7,565 bases of DNA from DATFXF01 sp035258565 (GCA_035258565.1 DATFXF010000289.1:1-7565), one strand, 5' to 3'. Positions 1 to 6,655 are shown, numbered from the stretch's first letter. A program made the numbers and translations. The notes: a model not told the origin generated them from the letters alone.

Positions 1-492
1 ATTGACTTCCAGACGTAAGGCTTCTGTGTAGCCTTCCAGGGCGAATTTGCTGGCAGAGTAGATGCCCATAAACGGAATAGATGAGACGCCGGATAAAGAG
101 CTGACGTTGATAATTTGCCCCTGCTTCTGTTGACGCATTGATGGCAGAACTGCTTTCACCATTCTGATGACCCCGAAGAAATTAGTCTCGAACTGGGTCT
201 TAGCTTCGTCCATTGAGGTTTCTTCTAATGCGCCGGCTAACTCATAAGCGGCATTGTTCACCAGTACATCAATCCGACCGGCTTCATTGGTCACCGCTTT
301 CACGCACGCCGCTACCGAATCATCGGACCGCACATCTAGAGCCAACATCTCAACGGCTGGTATCGCCTCGGCGCTGGCAGGATTACGGCTTGTTCCAAAG
401 ACCTTGTAGCCTTTCGGCGAAAGCAATCGAGCCGTAGATTGTCCAACGCCAGATGACGCTCCCGTGATTAAGACAACTTTCTGATTAGACAT
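1..492 (-). CDS. Short-chain dehydrogenase/reductase (SDR), 3' end cut by window edge
   Basis: An NAD(P)-dependent oxidoreductase of the classical SDR family, with a cytoplasmic Rossmann fold; the substrate cannot be told from sequence. The frame is open from an ATG at 492 to the left edge, giving 164 residues of an expected 240-280. Visible motifs are the cofactor-binding TGASSGVG (10-17), Asp53 in ALDV, NNAA (79-82, where NNAG is usual), the structural/catalytic Asn104 in TNFFG, Ser132 in NVSS, and the catalytic YSASK with Tyr145 and Lys149. All four members of the Asn-Ser-Tyr-Lys tetrad are therefore present and the visible part looks functional. The start is supported by GGAGG at 499-503 (minus strand), six bases upstream. 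It appears to be transcribed alone in this window, with the broken monooxygenase-like gene behind it on the same strand. Family assignment is firm; the exact reaction is unknown. Confidence 0.93.
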   Translation of the reverse strand, partial: MSNQKVVLITGASSGVGQSTARLLSPKGYKVFGTSRNPASAEAIPAVEMLALDVRSDDSVAACVKAVTNEAGRIDVLVNNAAYELAGALEETSMDEAKTQFETNFFGVIRMVKAVLPSMRQQKQGQIINVSSLSGVSSIPFMGIYSASKFALEGYTEALRLEVN

Positions 493-845
493 TCTGGGCC
501 TCCAATGTAATTTGCCTGCTGGGCGACAGCGGCGGAACTCCTTGCCGATAGCTGCCGGCGCTGAAGGTGACAGTGGGGAGCTCGGAGACTGCGGATATGT
601 TATCAGTTACCGTCAGACTCTCTTGAGTTCGATTGGTTGTGTTTCCTTCTTTTGCTCGTGCCAGTTCTACCTCCCTTTTCCCAAAACCGATGTTGGGCAT
701 CAGCCGTTTTTGAGCAACTTGAAAGCGTGTGTCCACTCGTTGCGTAAGAAGCCCGGAATACACCACAGCATGCGCAATGGTTCGATCGCCCGAGCTGCTT
801 CAAGCTTTGGATTTCAGCAAACCAACCATGCGAGGGCCACATGCT
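493..845. other. Gene-poor stretch between the SDR and the ABM remnant
   Basis: About 350 bases with no convincing coding sequence. The open frames on both strands here have no family resemblance, low-complexity composition and no well-placed ribosome binding site. The minus-strand frame of the ABM remnant reads through to a stop at 603, but that tail (rich in Ser, Arg, Cys and Lys) does not look like part of the domain and is probably non-coding sequence exposed by loss of the original stop. The SDR promoter should lie here on the minus strand; I cannot point to a clear -35/-10 pair. Confidence 0.5.
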
Positions 846-1172
846 GGCAGTGATGGCGGAGACAACTTCGCAGAATACGGGTGTGTTCGTCGCCAAAGCT
901 CGGGCCTGCTCCATGTGCTTCTGCGCCTCCGCGTTCCCAAGCATTGCCTCGAAATCTGCCGTACTAGCCCACTGAGCATCGTTCACCACGCGAGCGCCGT
1001 CGAAACTCCGATGAATATTGGCGGACATGAACCCCTTCTGATGACGGATTGTTTCCTCTGTGGCACGATTCAGCAGATCCACCAGCGCTTGTTGCCGAGA
1101 GGGGTTTACCTCGAAAACGTTGATCAGGGTAAAGACCGCGCCCCAGGCCAATTGTCGTTTTCACTGAGACAT
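846..1172 (-). pseudogene. Antibiotic biosynthesis monooxygenase (ABM)-domain gene, degraded at both ends
   Basis: Small ABM proteins are ferredoxin-like dimers of about 100 residues, many with a monooxygenase or quinone/haem-related role. The body reads cleanly from about 1142 to 846 and contains FTLINVFEV, a long helix (QQALVDLLNRATEETI), GFMSANIHRSFDGARVV, QWASTADFEAML and the closing strand FCEVVSAITA, which is the whole domain. The beginning is broken. A good ribosome site (AAAGGAG, minus strand, 1173-1179) is followed by ATG at 1172, but that frame hits TGA after three codons. The residues expected next (ENDNWPGA) are present from 1162 in another frame and rejoin the body only across a GCGCGG stretch near 1136-1141, as if two bases were gained. 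The only in-frame alternative start is TTG at 1151, too far from the ribosome site. The original stop is also gone and the frame runs on to 603. Most likely a pseudogene; assembly error could explain one lesion but not all. Confidence 0.72.
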
Positions 1173-1200
1173 CTCCTTTCGACCGCATTCTACCCACTAA

Positions 1201-1353
1201 AGACTTGCGGTCCGGCCAAATCCGCTGGGCCTTCATTGCGTCACCGTGCGCAGGGTCGCCAAGAACCGGCTGCGCATCGGTCCCATCGAAGCCATTGACT
1301 GCACGCCCGTCGTGGACATCAAACCAGTGCTTCCTGGCCTCGAGGACTTCTAA
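1201..1353 (+). pseudogene. C-terminal remnant of a TrmO/TsaA-type tRNA methyltransferase
   Basis: TrmO-type proteins are SAM-dependent enzymes that N6-methylate the threonylcarbamoyl-adenosine at tRNA position 37; they are about 150-230 residues long. Here only about 50 residues remain, read from 1201 to a TAA at 1351-1353. They carry two family signatures in the correct order and spacing: RPNPLGLH (family RPNPIGL) near the start, and IEAIDCTPVVDIKP (family LDALDGTPVLDIKP) near the end, the Cys replacing the usual Gly. The frame is closed upstream by TAA at 1198-1200, there is no start codon or ribosome site, and the N-terminal half with the rest of the SAM-binding fold is absent. The fragment starts about 25 bases beyond the ribosome site of the oppositely oriented ABM remnant, so a deletion or rearrangement junction probably lies close to 1200. 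It is surely non-functional; the family call is good because both motifs match. Confidence 0.75.
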
Positions 1354-1498
1354 TGCGTCGTTGCGCGAAGAAGGCTCAGTCGCTTACGCCCAGGATCTTT
1401 CCAATCAGACCGCGATCTGCGGCCGAGCGACGAGCCACCTTTCGCCGTGGTTCGCGGCTAGCCAGTGTGTCCAAAGCTGAGTGATGATCGCAATATCG

Positions 1499-1513
1499 CT
1501 TGCATTTTGCAAG
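1499..1513. promoter_or_regulatory. Perfect inverted repeat, probable HxlR operator
   Basis: CTTGCA-TTT-TGCAAG is an exact 6-bp inverted repeat with a 3-base centre, lying 22 bases before the preferred GTG start of the HxlR-type gene. HxlR regulators are dimeric winged-helix proteins that bind short palindromes and often control their own gene, so an autoregulatory operator is the natural reading. This is inference from position and symmetry. The palindrome overlaps the most upstream possible TTG start (1500), which argues against that start. Confidence 0.55.
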
Positions 1514-1535
1514 TTACCTTGATAGCGTGTCGTGC

Positions 1536-1994
1536 GTGCCTGGGAGGCGTAAGCCAAAACACCGGTCCGGCTGCCCAGTGAGCATCTCCCTCGAGATGTT
1601 TGGGGATCGCTGGTCGCTGCTGATCATCCGGGATCTGATGATTCGCGGCTTCCGGACATTCAAGGAGTTTCAAGAATCGGGCGAAGAGATTGCCACGAAC
1701 ATCCTGGCGGACCGTCTGCGGAAGCTCGAAGCGGGGGGGATCATCACCGCAGACGCCGAGCAGACGGATGGACGAAAGGTGAATTACCGGCTGACGGAGA
1801 AAGGGATTGATCTGGCGCCGGTGCTTCTGGAGTTGCTCATCTGGGGGGCGCGGCACGAGAAGACCGAGGCACCCTGTGCTCTGATCGAGCAGATGGAGAA
1901 GAATCGCGAGCGGATCTTGGCGGAGGTTCGCCGACGCTGGCGAGAACGAGACCCGGCTCCCCTGCAAGTCCGGGGACAGTGGCGTTGGCCTTAA
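1536..1994 (+). CDS. HxlR-family winged-helix transcriptional regulator
   Basis: A cytoplasmic dimeric DNA-binding regulator. With the GTG at 1536 it has 152 residues, within the family range of about 100-160. The HxlR domain runs from about residue 10 to 110: CPVSISLEMFGDRWSLLIIRD is the characteristic opening helix pair, FKEFQESGEEIATNILADRLRKLEAGGI the recognition helix region, and GRKVNYRLTEKG the wing. Cys13 sits just before the first helix, where several HxlR members (YodB, HypR type) carry a redox-sensing cysteine; a second, Cys114, is near the end of the domain. The C-terminal 35 residues are charged and helical. The open frame extends back to TTG at 1500, but that codon lies inside the palindrome and extends the protein beyond the usual family start; GTG at 1527 is also possible. 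No start has a strong ribosome site. Targets may include its own promoter and the downstream VOC/propeller genes (inferred from co-orientation only). Confidence 0.9.
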   Translation: MPGRRKPKHRSGCPVSISLEMFGDRWSLLIIRDLMIRGFRTFKEFQESGEEIATNILADRLRKLEAGGIITADAEQTDGRKVNYRLTEKGIDLAPVLLELLIWGARHEKTEAPCALIEQMEKNRERILAEVRRRWRERDPAPLQVRGQWRWP

Positions 1995-2008
1995 AGTTGG
2001 GGCGAACC

Positions 2009-2034
2009 CGAAGGAAGGACTGACTCCTCCTTCG
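2009..2034 (+). terminator. Hairpin downstream of the HxlR gene (no T tract)
   Basis: CGAAGGA (2009-2015) pairs with TCCTTCG (2028-2034), and after one bulged A, GGA (2017-2019) pairs with TCC (2025-2027) around a CTGAC loop. It starts 15 bases after the HxlR stop codon, a typical terminator position. No run of T follows, so it may be a weak or Rho-assisted terminator or an mRNA-stabilising hairpin. If it terminates, the VOC gene needs its own promoter in 2035-2150, where I see no clear one. Confidence 0.4.
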
Positions 2035-2153
2035 CACGGGTGAACCGCACACAGTAAACAATAGGGAGCGGTAACGACGAGAAACACTGGAATCTAAGAG
2101 GTAACACGTCGGTTGGGTGCGGGCGTGCCACGGCGTGAACTTAAAGACTAAGA

Positions 2154-2159
2154 GAGGAG
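2154..2159 (+). promoter_or_regulatory. Ribosome binding site that decides a GTG start
   Basis: GAGGAG lies six bases before the GTG at 2166 and fifteen before the nearby ATG at 2175, so the GTG is the better start for the VOC gene. Confidence 0.7.
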
Positions 2160-2165
2160 AACACC

Positions 2166-2585
2166 GTGAACAAAATGGACCCCGTAGTTCACTTTGAAAT
2201 GCCGTTCGAGAACAGAAAGCGTATGGCGGAGTTTTACTCCAAGGTGTTCGGCTGGAAGACGGAGATGCTCGGCCCAGACATGGGCGATTACGTCGTTGTG
2301 GCCACGACCGAATCCGACGACAACGGCCCCAAGAAGCCCGGCGCCATCAATGGCGGTTTCTTCCCCAAAAAGCCGGATTGGCCGGCTCAACATCCATCCG
2401 TCGTCATTGCGGTGAATGGCATCAAGGAATCCGTGCAAAAAGTGACCGAGGCGGGCGGCAAGGTGCTCGGCGAGCCGATGGAGATACCCGGCATCGGCCT
2501 CTATGTCTCCTTCTATGATACCGAGGGCAACCGCGTGAGTATGCTACAGCCCGCTCCGCGCATGACGATCCGGCCGAAGTCGTGA
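2166..2585 (+). CDS. VOC-superfamily (glyoxalase/bleomycin-resistance fold) protein
   Basis: A single-chain, two-module vicinal-oxygen-chelate protein of 139 residues, the usual length of the family. Module 1 (about 6-70) opens with VVHFEMPFENRKRMAEFYSKVFGW, the standard first strand followed by the FY..VFGW helix end. Module 2 (about 76-130) has HPSVVIAVNGIKESVQKVTEAGGKVL, GEPMEIPGIGLYVSFYDTEGN and the closing strand RVSMLQPA. Candidate metal ligands are His9 and His76; at the end of the last strand, where many members have Glu (as in FSLLEP), this one has Gln128, so the metal site is either altered or absent. Substrate and reaction are unknown; relatives include glyoxalase-like enzymes, dioxygenases and binding proteins. 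There is no signal peptide. It lies 65 bases before the propeller gene on the same strand, with no terminator between them, and is likely co-transcribed with it. Confidence 0.9.
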   Translation: MNKMDPVVHFEMPFENRKRMAEFYSKVFGWKTEMLGPDMGDYVVVATTESDDNGPKKPGAINGGFFPKKPDWPAQHPSVVIAVNGIKESVQKVTEAGGKVLGEPMEIPGIGLYVSFYDTEGNRVSMLQPAPRMTIRPKS

Positions 2586-2650
2586 CGGATAAGGATAAAC
2601 AGTAGGCAGTTGCTTAAACCACATGCAGGAAACTCGGAAAGGGGAGTCAC

Positions 2651-3829
2651 ATGAGCAAGGTGCGAGTACTGGTGGGCACACGCAAGGGCGCGTTCATCCT
2701 CACGTCGGACGGCAAGCGCCAACGGTGGGACATCAACGGCCCCCATTTTGTCGGTTGGGAGGTCTTCCACCTCAAGGGATCGCCCGCGGATCCGAATCGG
2801 CTGTACGCGTCTCAGTCGAGCGCTTGGTTCGGCCAGGTCATCCAGCGCTCAGGTGATGGAGGGAAGACGTGGGAGGCGCCCGGAGGCGGCGTAACCACCG
2901 CGCCCAGCGGCATGCCCATGGGCGAGAGCAACAAATTCGTTTACGACGTTTCTCCCGAGACTGGCAAACCCCTCACCACGCACCAGTGGTACGACGGCAC
3001 GCAGCATCCGTGGGAGTTCAAACGTGTCTGGCATCTCGAGCCGTCCCTGACCGACCCGGACACAGTTTACGCCGGTGTGGAGGATGCGGCCTTGTTCCGC
3101 TCGACCGACGGCGCCAAGTCCTGGCAGGAACTCGCGGGGCTGCGCGGCCACGGCACAGGGCCCAAATGGCAGCCAGGTGCCGGCGGGATGTGCCTGCACA
3201 CCATCGTCCTCGACCCGAGCAACCCTCAGCGAATGTATGTCGCCATCTCGGCTGCGGGCGCCTTCCGCACCGATGACGGCGGGAAGACCTGGAAGCCCAT
3301 CAATCGCGGGCTGAAGTCCCAATACCTGCCCGACCCGAATGCCGAAGTCGGCTACTGTGTTCACCGCATCGCCATGCACCGGTCGCGCCCCGGGGTGCTT
3401 TTTATGCAGCTGCACGGGGGCGTCCTGCGCACCAACAATGGCGGCGACTTGTGGCAGGAAATTAGCAAAGGCCTGCCGAGCGACTTCGGCTTCCCTATCG
3501 ACGTTCACGCCCACGAGCCGGACACCATCTACGTCGTCCCGATCAACGCTGATGCGGGGCGCTGTCCGCCCGAGGGAAAGCTGCGCGTGTACCGCAGCCG
3601 CACCGGCGGAAACGAGTGGGAGGCGCTCACGAAAGGTCTGCCGCAAAGCGACTGCTACGTCAACGTGTTGCGCGACGCCATGGCGGTGGACTCGCTCGAT
3701 AAAGGCGGCGTGTATTTCGGCACCACCGGCGGGCAGGTTTACGCCTCGCCCGACGCCGGAGACACCTGGGCTCCCATCGTCCGAGATCTTCCGGCCGTGC
3801 TTTCCGTCGAAGTCCAGACGCTGCCATGA
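2651..3829 (+). CDS. BNR/Asp-box beta-propeller protein (sialidase-like fold, cytoplasmic)
   Basis: A 392-residue protein of the WD40/YVTN/BNR-like repeat group, often labelled exo-alpha-sialidase or glycosyl hydrolase in databases. Six Asp-box-like motifs (S/T-x-D-x-G-x-x-W) are spaced along the chain: 67-74 SGDGGKTW, 151-158 STDGAKSW, 207-214 TDDGGKTW, 261-268 TNNGGDLW, 316-323 SRTGGNEW and 366-373 SPDAGDTW. The fourth and fifth have lost the Asp. Repeats of DP..P...Y/V.A precede several of them (for example 188-197). This predicts a six-bladed propeller. There is no signal peptide or anchor, unlike secreted sialidases, and I see no clear sialidase arginine triad, so a catalytic sialidase activity should not be assumed. 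ATG at 2651 has GGGGAG (2641-2646) four bases upstream. Its stop codon overlaps the ATG of the MoaD/ThiS-like remnant; from memory of related genomes, propellers of this type often sit beside a MoaD/ThiS-family gene. Confidence 0.88.
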   Translation: MSKVRVLVGTRKGAFILTSDGKRQRWDINGPHFVGWEVFHLKGSPADPNRLYASQSSAWFGQVIQRSGDGGKTWEAPGGGVTTAPSGMPMGESNKFVYDVSPETGKPLTTHQWYDGTQHPWEFKRVWHLEPSLTDPDTVYAGVEDAALFRSTDGAKSWQELAGLRGHGTGPKWQPGAGGMCLHTIVLDPSNPQRMYVAISAAGAFRTDDGGKTWKPINRGLKSQYLPDPNAEVGYCVHRIAMHRSRPGVLFMQLHGGVLRTNNGGDLWQEISKGLPSDFGFPIDVHAHEPDTIYVVPINADAGRCPPEGKLRVYRSRTGGNEWEALTKGLPQSDCYVNVLRDAMAVDSLDKGGVYFGTTGGQVYASPDAGDTWAPIVRDLPAVLSVEVQTLP

Positions 3830-4081
3830 TCTGAGTCGTGCGGCACATCTGCGGGCGCTGGCTCGCGTGAGTGGAGACGTAGAGCTCCACGTTAATGGTC
3901 CGACCACGCAACGCTCGGTTCTCGACGCCCTCGGGGCCCGCTATCCGATGCTCTGTGGTACGATCCGCGACCACGTCACCCAACGGATGCCCGCCGTTCC
4001 TGCGGTTCTTCGCCTGTGAGTAGCATCTGCCCCAGTGAGCCGAAAGGCTTTCCTTTGGAACGTGGCTTCGCTCGCAGGTGA
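3826..4081 (+). pseudogene. MoaD/ThiS-family (ubiquitin-like sulfur carrier) gene, multiply disrupted
   Basis: MoaD/ThiS proteins are small beta-grasp sulfur carriers of about 80-100 residues. ATG at 3826 overlaps the propeller stop (ATGA), the layout of a translationally coupled pair, but the third codon is TGA (3832-3834) where a CGA would give the expected MIRVV start. The domain then continues in another frame from 3846 to about 3986: HLRALARV, DVELHVNGPTTQRSVLDAL, ARYPMLCGTIRDHVTQR. At about 3987-3997 the frame shifts again, FLRFFACE being read from 3997, followed at once by TAG (4021-4023). A last degenerate piece, EPKGFPL from 4037, resembles the usual E-P-x-x-x-P-L segment. The C-terminal Gly-Gly tail that carries sulfur is not found. 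One nonsense change, an apparent 4-base loss near 3841, and at least two later shifts make it a clear pseudogene. The family call rests on the well-preserved middle. Confidence 0.75.
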
Positions 4082-4167
4082 CGCCCAGGGTTATCATGCG
4101 CCCGAACTATCAACTGACCTGCTGCTCTTCGATCCGCTGTTGGAAAATGGCTAACTCATTTCTGTAG

Positions 4168-4272
4168 CTCACGCGAAGGAGAATGTCGCGTGCGGCGACA
4201 GCGCAGAACCTCAAGCGGCTGGTGCGATTCCTCGCTCAGCGGCAGGCGGTGCCCGGACTGAGCACTGCCTGA
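4168..4272 (+). mobile_element. Probable transposase C-terminal remnant
   Basis: A 34-codon open stretch bounded by TAG at 4165-4167 and TGA at 4270-4272 reads ...ATAQNLKRLVRFLAQR... This closely resembles the last helix of DDE transposases of the IS1182/IS5-like groups, which typically end in xLTAxAQNLKRLVRxL. The catalytic core and terminal inverted repeats are absent. The upstream half of the stretch (RRRMSRA) fits the family less well. It follows directly on the broken MoaD-like gene, so an old insertion and deletion may have helped break that gene, but this is inference from a short match. Confidence 0.45.
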
Positions 4273-4713
4273 TGGCGAAGCCCAATGAGGTGGAAAGGAA
4301 GAAGTGGTGAAGGGCGAAAAAAAACTGAGTAAGAGCTCCTAGAAAACTCACCTGCGCAAGAGTCGCTTCTGTGTCCTGAGACTATTTCAACGCCATCGCA
4401 TCCTTGGGCACACCCTAAACCTGGCGCCAATGGTCCTGAGTGTTCTAGGATTGCAGGCACTTGCTCAAGCACCCTTTGGCACATGCCTAACGCAAGCGTC
4501 GCCTCGCGAACGCGGAGTTTGGCTTTCTCAGATTTTCCAGGCCGTGGACCGACAGCATTCTTTAATCGATTAGATGCCCAGCGGATGGAACTGGCTATCT
4601 CCTTTGCGGACGAGAAAAGCTCGCTTGAGTGCCCCCCTGGGACCAACGGATTATGAGTTCAAGAAAGACGAAGGCTCAGTGATGCCGGGGGCGGGGCGCC
4701 AACTGTAATCTTC
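4273..4713. other. Gene-poor stretch, no supportable gene
   Basis: About 440 bases with open frames on both strands but none with a plausible start, ribosome site or recognisable family. The composition is more mixed than in the coding genes, and includes an A8 run at 4317-4324. The longest frame, on the minus strand (4236-4646), is rich in Ser, Arg and Gly and has no domain I recognise. It may be decayed sequence belonging to the transposase remnant just before it. Confidence 0.5.
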
Positions 4714-4742
4714 TTGACATTGGATTACGGAGCGAATAATTT
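4714..4742 (+). promoter_or_regulatory. Candidate sigma-70-type promoter for the repeat lipoprotein
   Basis: A perfect TTGACA (4714-4719) is followed after 17 bases by TAATTT (4737-4742), or after 15 bases by the better-matching AATAAT (4735-4740). It points at the lipoprotein gene with a leader of about 150-165 bases. Only the -35 is strong; in a GC-rich genome it still stands out. The leader (4743-4903) holds no ORF I trust. Confidence 0.45.
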
Positions 4743-4903
4743 TAGCGCGATCAAGCTTGCTGTGTCGTCGGCCCTCACATCGCCTTCTAACTTCTTTGAC
4801 CGCTCCGCCAAAAATTGCCTCATCCTTCGACCTGGAGTGAGGAGCAGGCGCGCGACCGACGGGAGCAAGTACGCCCCTCACAATCTGCTCTGCTGAGGCG
4901 GGC

Positions 4904-6655
4904 ATGATGAGAAGGCTATTCCCGGTTTATCTGCTCACTTTGGGGCTCATCGCAGGTTGCGCCGGTGTCAGCGTCACAATTTTCATCGCCCCGACCTCTG
5001 TCACCGTGCCGGCGAGTGGCACAGCGCAGTTCACCGCCACGGTCACAAACGACCCAAGCAACAAGGGCGTCACCTGGACACTTTCGCAGGGTGGCGCGGC
5101 ATGTTCCCCAGGGTGCGGCACAATTTCCCCCACGAGTACGGCGAGCGGCGTGGCCACGACCTATACCGCGCCAGCAACCGTACCGAGTCCCGCCACGGTA
5201 ACAGTCACGGCGACCTTGGTAACTGACCCGACCAAGTCGGTCTCCGCCACCGCTATCGTCGGCAGCAACCCCAACAACGCCCGGTTGAAGGGGAACTTCG
5301 GTTTCCTGGTCAACGGGTTCAATGGAAGCGGAGCGTTTGCCCAAGCAGGCAGCTTCGTGGCCGACGGCACCGGCAACATCACCAGCGGCGTCACGGACAC
5401 CAACGGTGCCAGTGGCATGCTCACGAGCGTTACGTTCACCGGCACCTACAACATTGGCTCGGACGGCCGGGGCACCCTCAGCCTCAGCAACGGTCAGACC
5501 TTCCGGTTCGCGATCGATCCCACGGCGGGCAATGGGCGAATCATAGAGTTCGACGCCACCAGCAGCTCGAGCAACCGATCGTCGGGATTTTTCAAGAGGC
5601 AGGACCCGACAGCGTTTGCAGCCTCTGCGTTCTCGGGCGACTATGCATTTGGGTTCTCCGGCGCCCACTTCGGCGGAGGCCGGTTTGCTTTGGCCGGAAG
5701 ACTGACTGCGGACGGGGCCGGGAATTTCAGTAACGGTGTGGTGGACACCGACGACGCAGGCACCATCGGATCCAACCTAACCTTTGTGGGTTCGTTCACC
5801 GCGCCTTCGCCCACGACTGGCCGCGGGACGCAAACACTGTCCATCGCCACCCCGGGCCGTGCCACTACCATCCGCGCGAGCTTCTACATCATCTCCGCCG
5901 GCGAGTTGATCGTCATTGACACGGACCTCTTCACGGCCAGCGCTGCGCTGTTCAGCGGGCAGGTGCTGAAGCAGTCCGGCAGGCCTTTCTCCAACAGCTC
6001 GTTGAACAACTTGATGAACAGCATCAGCGTGCTCAGCTCGACCGGACTGACCAGCACCGGAGGCGCCGATGTGTCAGTAGGCCTGGTAACTTTTAACGGC
6101 TCCGGCGCTTTGACTTTGGTGGCTGATCGGAATAATGCTGGCACGGTTACCCTGGCCACGACCCTTAACGGAGCGTATAGCGTCTCGGCGAATGGCCGGG
6201 TAGCTGCTACCGTCGGAAATACGTCCCCGGTTTTCTACCTGGTGACTGTAAACGAAGGCTTTGTCGTAGGCACAGATAATGCCGTGACGACCGGGTTCTT
6301 TGAGCCCCAAGCGATGAGGCCGTTCATGCCCTCATCCTTCTCGGGAACGTTTGCGATTGGTACGTCTTTCCCGGCCGAGACCAACGTCAGCGACACCTCG
6401 GGGGTGATTACCTCGGACGGGGTGATGACGCTCAGCGGGAAGGTAGATAATACTTTTTTCGCGTCCCCAGTTCTTTCTCCCGACCGGCCCTTCGCGGCCA
6501 CCTACACGGTCAACTCTGACGGTAGCGGAGCCCTTACGATTAGCTCGCCGAACGTGGGGACGGCGGACTTCCGTATCGTCAATTCCAAGAAGGTCGTAGT
6601 CATCACGACGGACGCCGGAAACCGGGACCCGCAGCTCATCATCGTTGGCTTCTAG
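4904..6655 (+). CDS. Secreted lipoprotein: Ig-like domain plus four repeated beta modules
   Basis: A 583-residue surface protein of unknown function. It starts with a lipoprotein signal: two Arg, a hydrophobic core to residue 16 and the lipobox L-I-A-G-Cys19. Residues 22-119 look like a bacterial Ig-like (Big-type) domain: VTVPASGTAQFTATV, then GVTWTLS, two close cysteines (67 and 71), and a closing VTATLV strand. The rest is four diverged modules of about 110-115 residues, roughly 127-234, 241-357, 360-468 and 476-583. Each opens with an F/L-x-G-x-Y/F-x-F/I strand, contains a G-x-F/V-x-A-D-G-x-G-x-(I/F)-x-x-G-x-x-D-like segment (best in modules 1 and 2), then G-x-Y-x-V-x-x-x-G-x-G-x, and the first three end in G-x-(F/V)-x-x-Q or similar. 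The protein is rich in Gly, Ser, Thr and Ala with few charges, as in extracellular beta structures. GAGG at 4895-4898 supports ATG 4904 or the adjacent ATG 4907. Such proteins are common in Acidobacteriota; a cell-surface or adhesive role is a guess. Confidence 0.87.
   Translation: MMRRLFPVYLLTLGLIAGCAGVSVTIFIAPTSVTVPASGTAQFTATVTNDPSNKGVTWTLSQGGAACSPGCGTISPTSTASGVATTYTAPATVPSPATVTVTATLVTDPTKSVSATAIVGSNPNNARLKGNFGFLVNGFNGSGAFAQAGSFVADGTGNITSGVTDTNGASGMLTSVTFTGTYNIGSDGRGTLSLSNGQTFRFAIDPTAGNGRIIEFDATSSSSNRSSGFFKRQDPTAFAASAFSGDYAFGFSGAHFGGGRFALAGRLTADGAGNFSNGVVDTDDAGTIGSNLTFVGSFTAPSPTTGRGTQTLSIATPGRATTIRASFYIISAGELIVIDTDLFTASAALFSGQVLKQSGRPFSNSSLNNLMNSISVLSSTGLTSTGGADVSVGLVTFNGSGALTLVADRNNAGTVTLATTLNGAYSVSANGRVAATVGNTSPVFYLVTVNEGFVVGTDNAVTTGFFEPQAMRPFMPSSFSGTFAIGTSFPAETNVSDTSGVITSDGVMTLSGKVDNTFFASPVLSPDRPFAATYTVNSDGSGALTISSPNVGTADFRIVNSKKVVVITTDAGNRDPQLIIVGF

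Noticed and set aside
820..846. Minus-strand string QHVALAWLV, reminiscent of an aldo-keto reductase C-terminal segment
   Set aside because: It ends in a stop two codons later and the neighbouring translation does not continue the family pattern; too short to support.
729..1298. Plus-strand open frame of 189 codons
   Set aside because: It runs opposite the ABM domain, whose motifs are clear on the minus strand, and has no family resemblance of its own.
2849..3907. Long minus-strand open frame (352 codons) opposite the propeller gene
   Set aside because: It is the antisense shadow of a GC-rich gene, rich in Arg, Val and Ala, with no domain motif or ribosome site; the plus-strand gene has six Asp boxes in register.
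3339..4019. Plus-strand frame of 226 codons that ends in MoaD-like sequence
   Set aside because: Its first two thirds is an out-of-frame shadow of the propeller; only the part after 3846 is meaningful, and that belongs to the MoaD-like pseudogene.
4020..4154. Open stretch after the MoaD-like fragment reading ...FLWNVASLAGDAQGYHAP... to TAA 4152
   Set aside because: No start codon, no ribosome site and no family I recognise; it overlaps the degenerate MoaD-like tail in another frame.
4651..4905. Minus-strand frame of 84 codons opposite the lipoprotein leader
   Set aside because: No domain, no convincing ribosome site, and it covers the best promoter candidate for the lipoprotein.
4916..5668. 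Minus-strand open frame of 250 codons opposite the lipoprotein
   Set aside because: It mirrors the Gly/Thr-rich lipoprotein codons and gives an Arg/Gly/Cys-rich protein with no recognisable fold.
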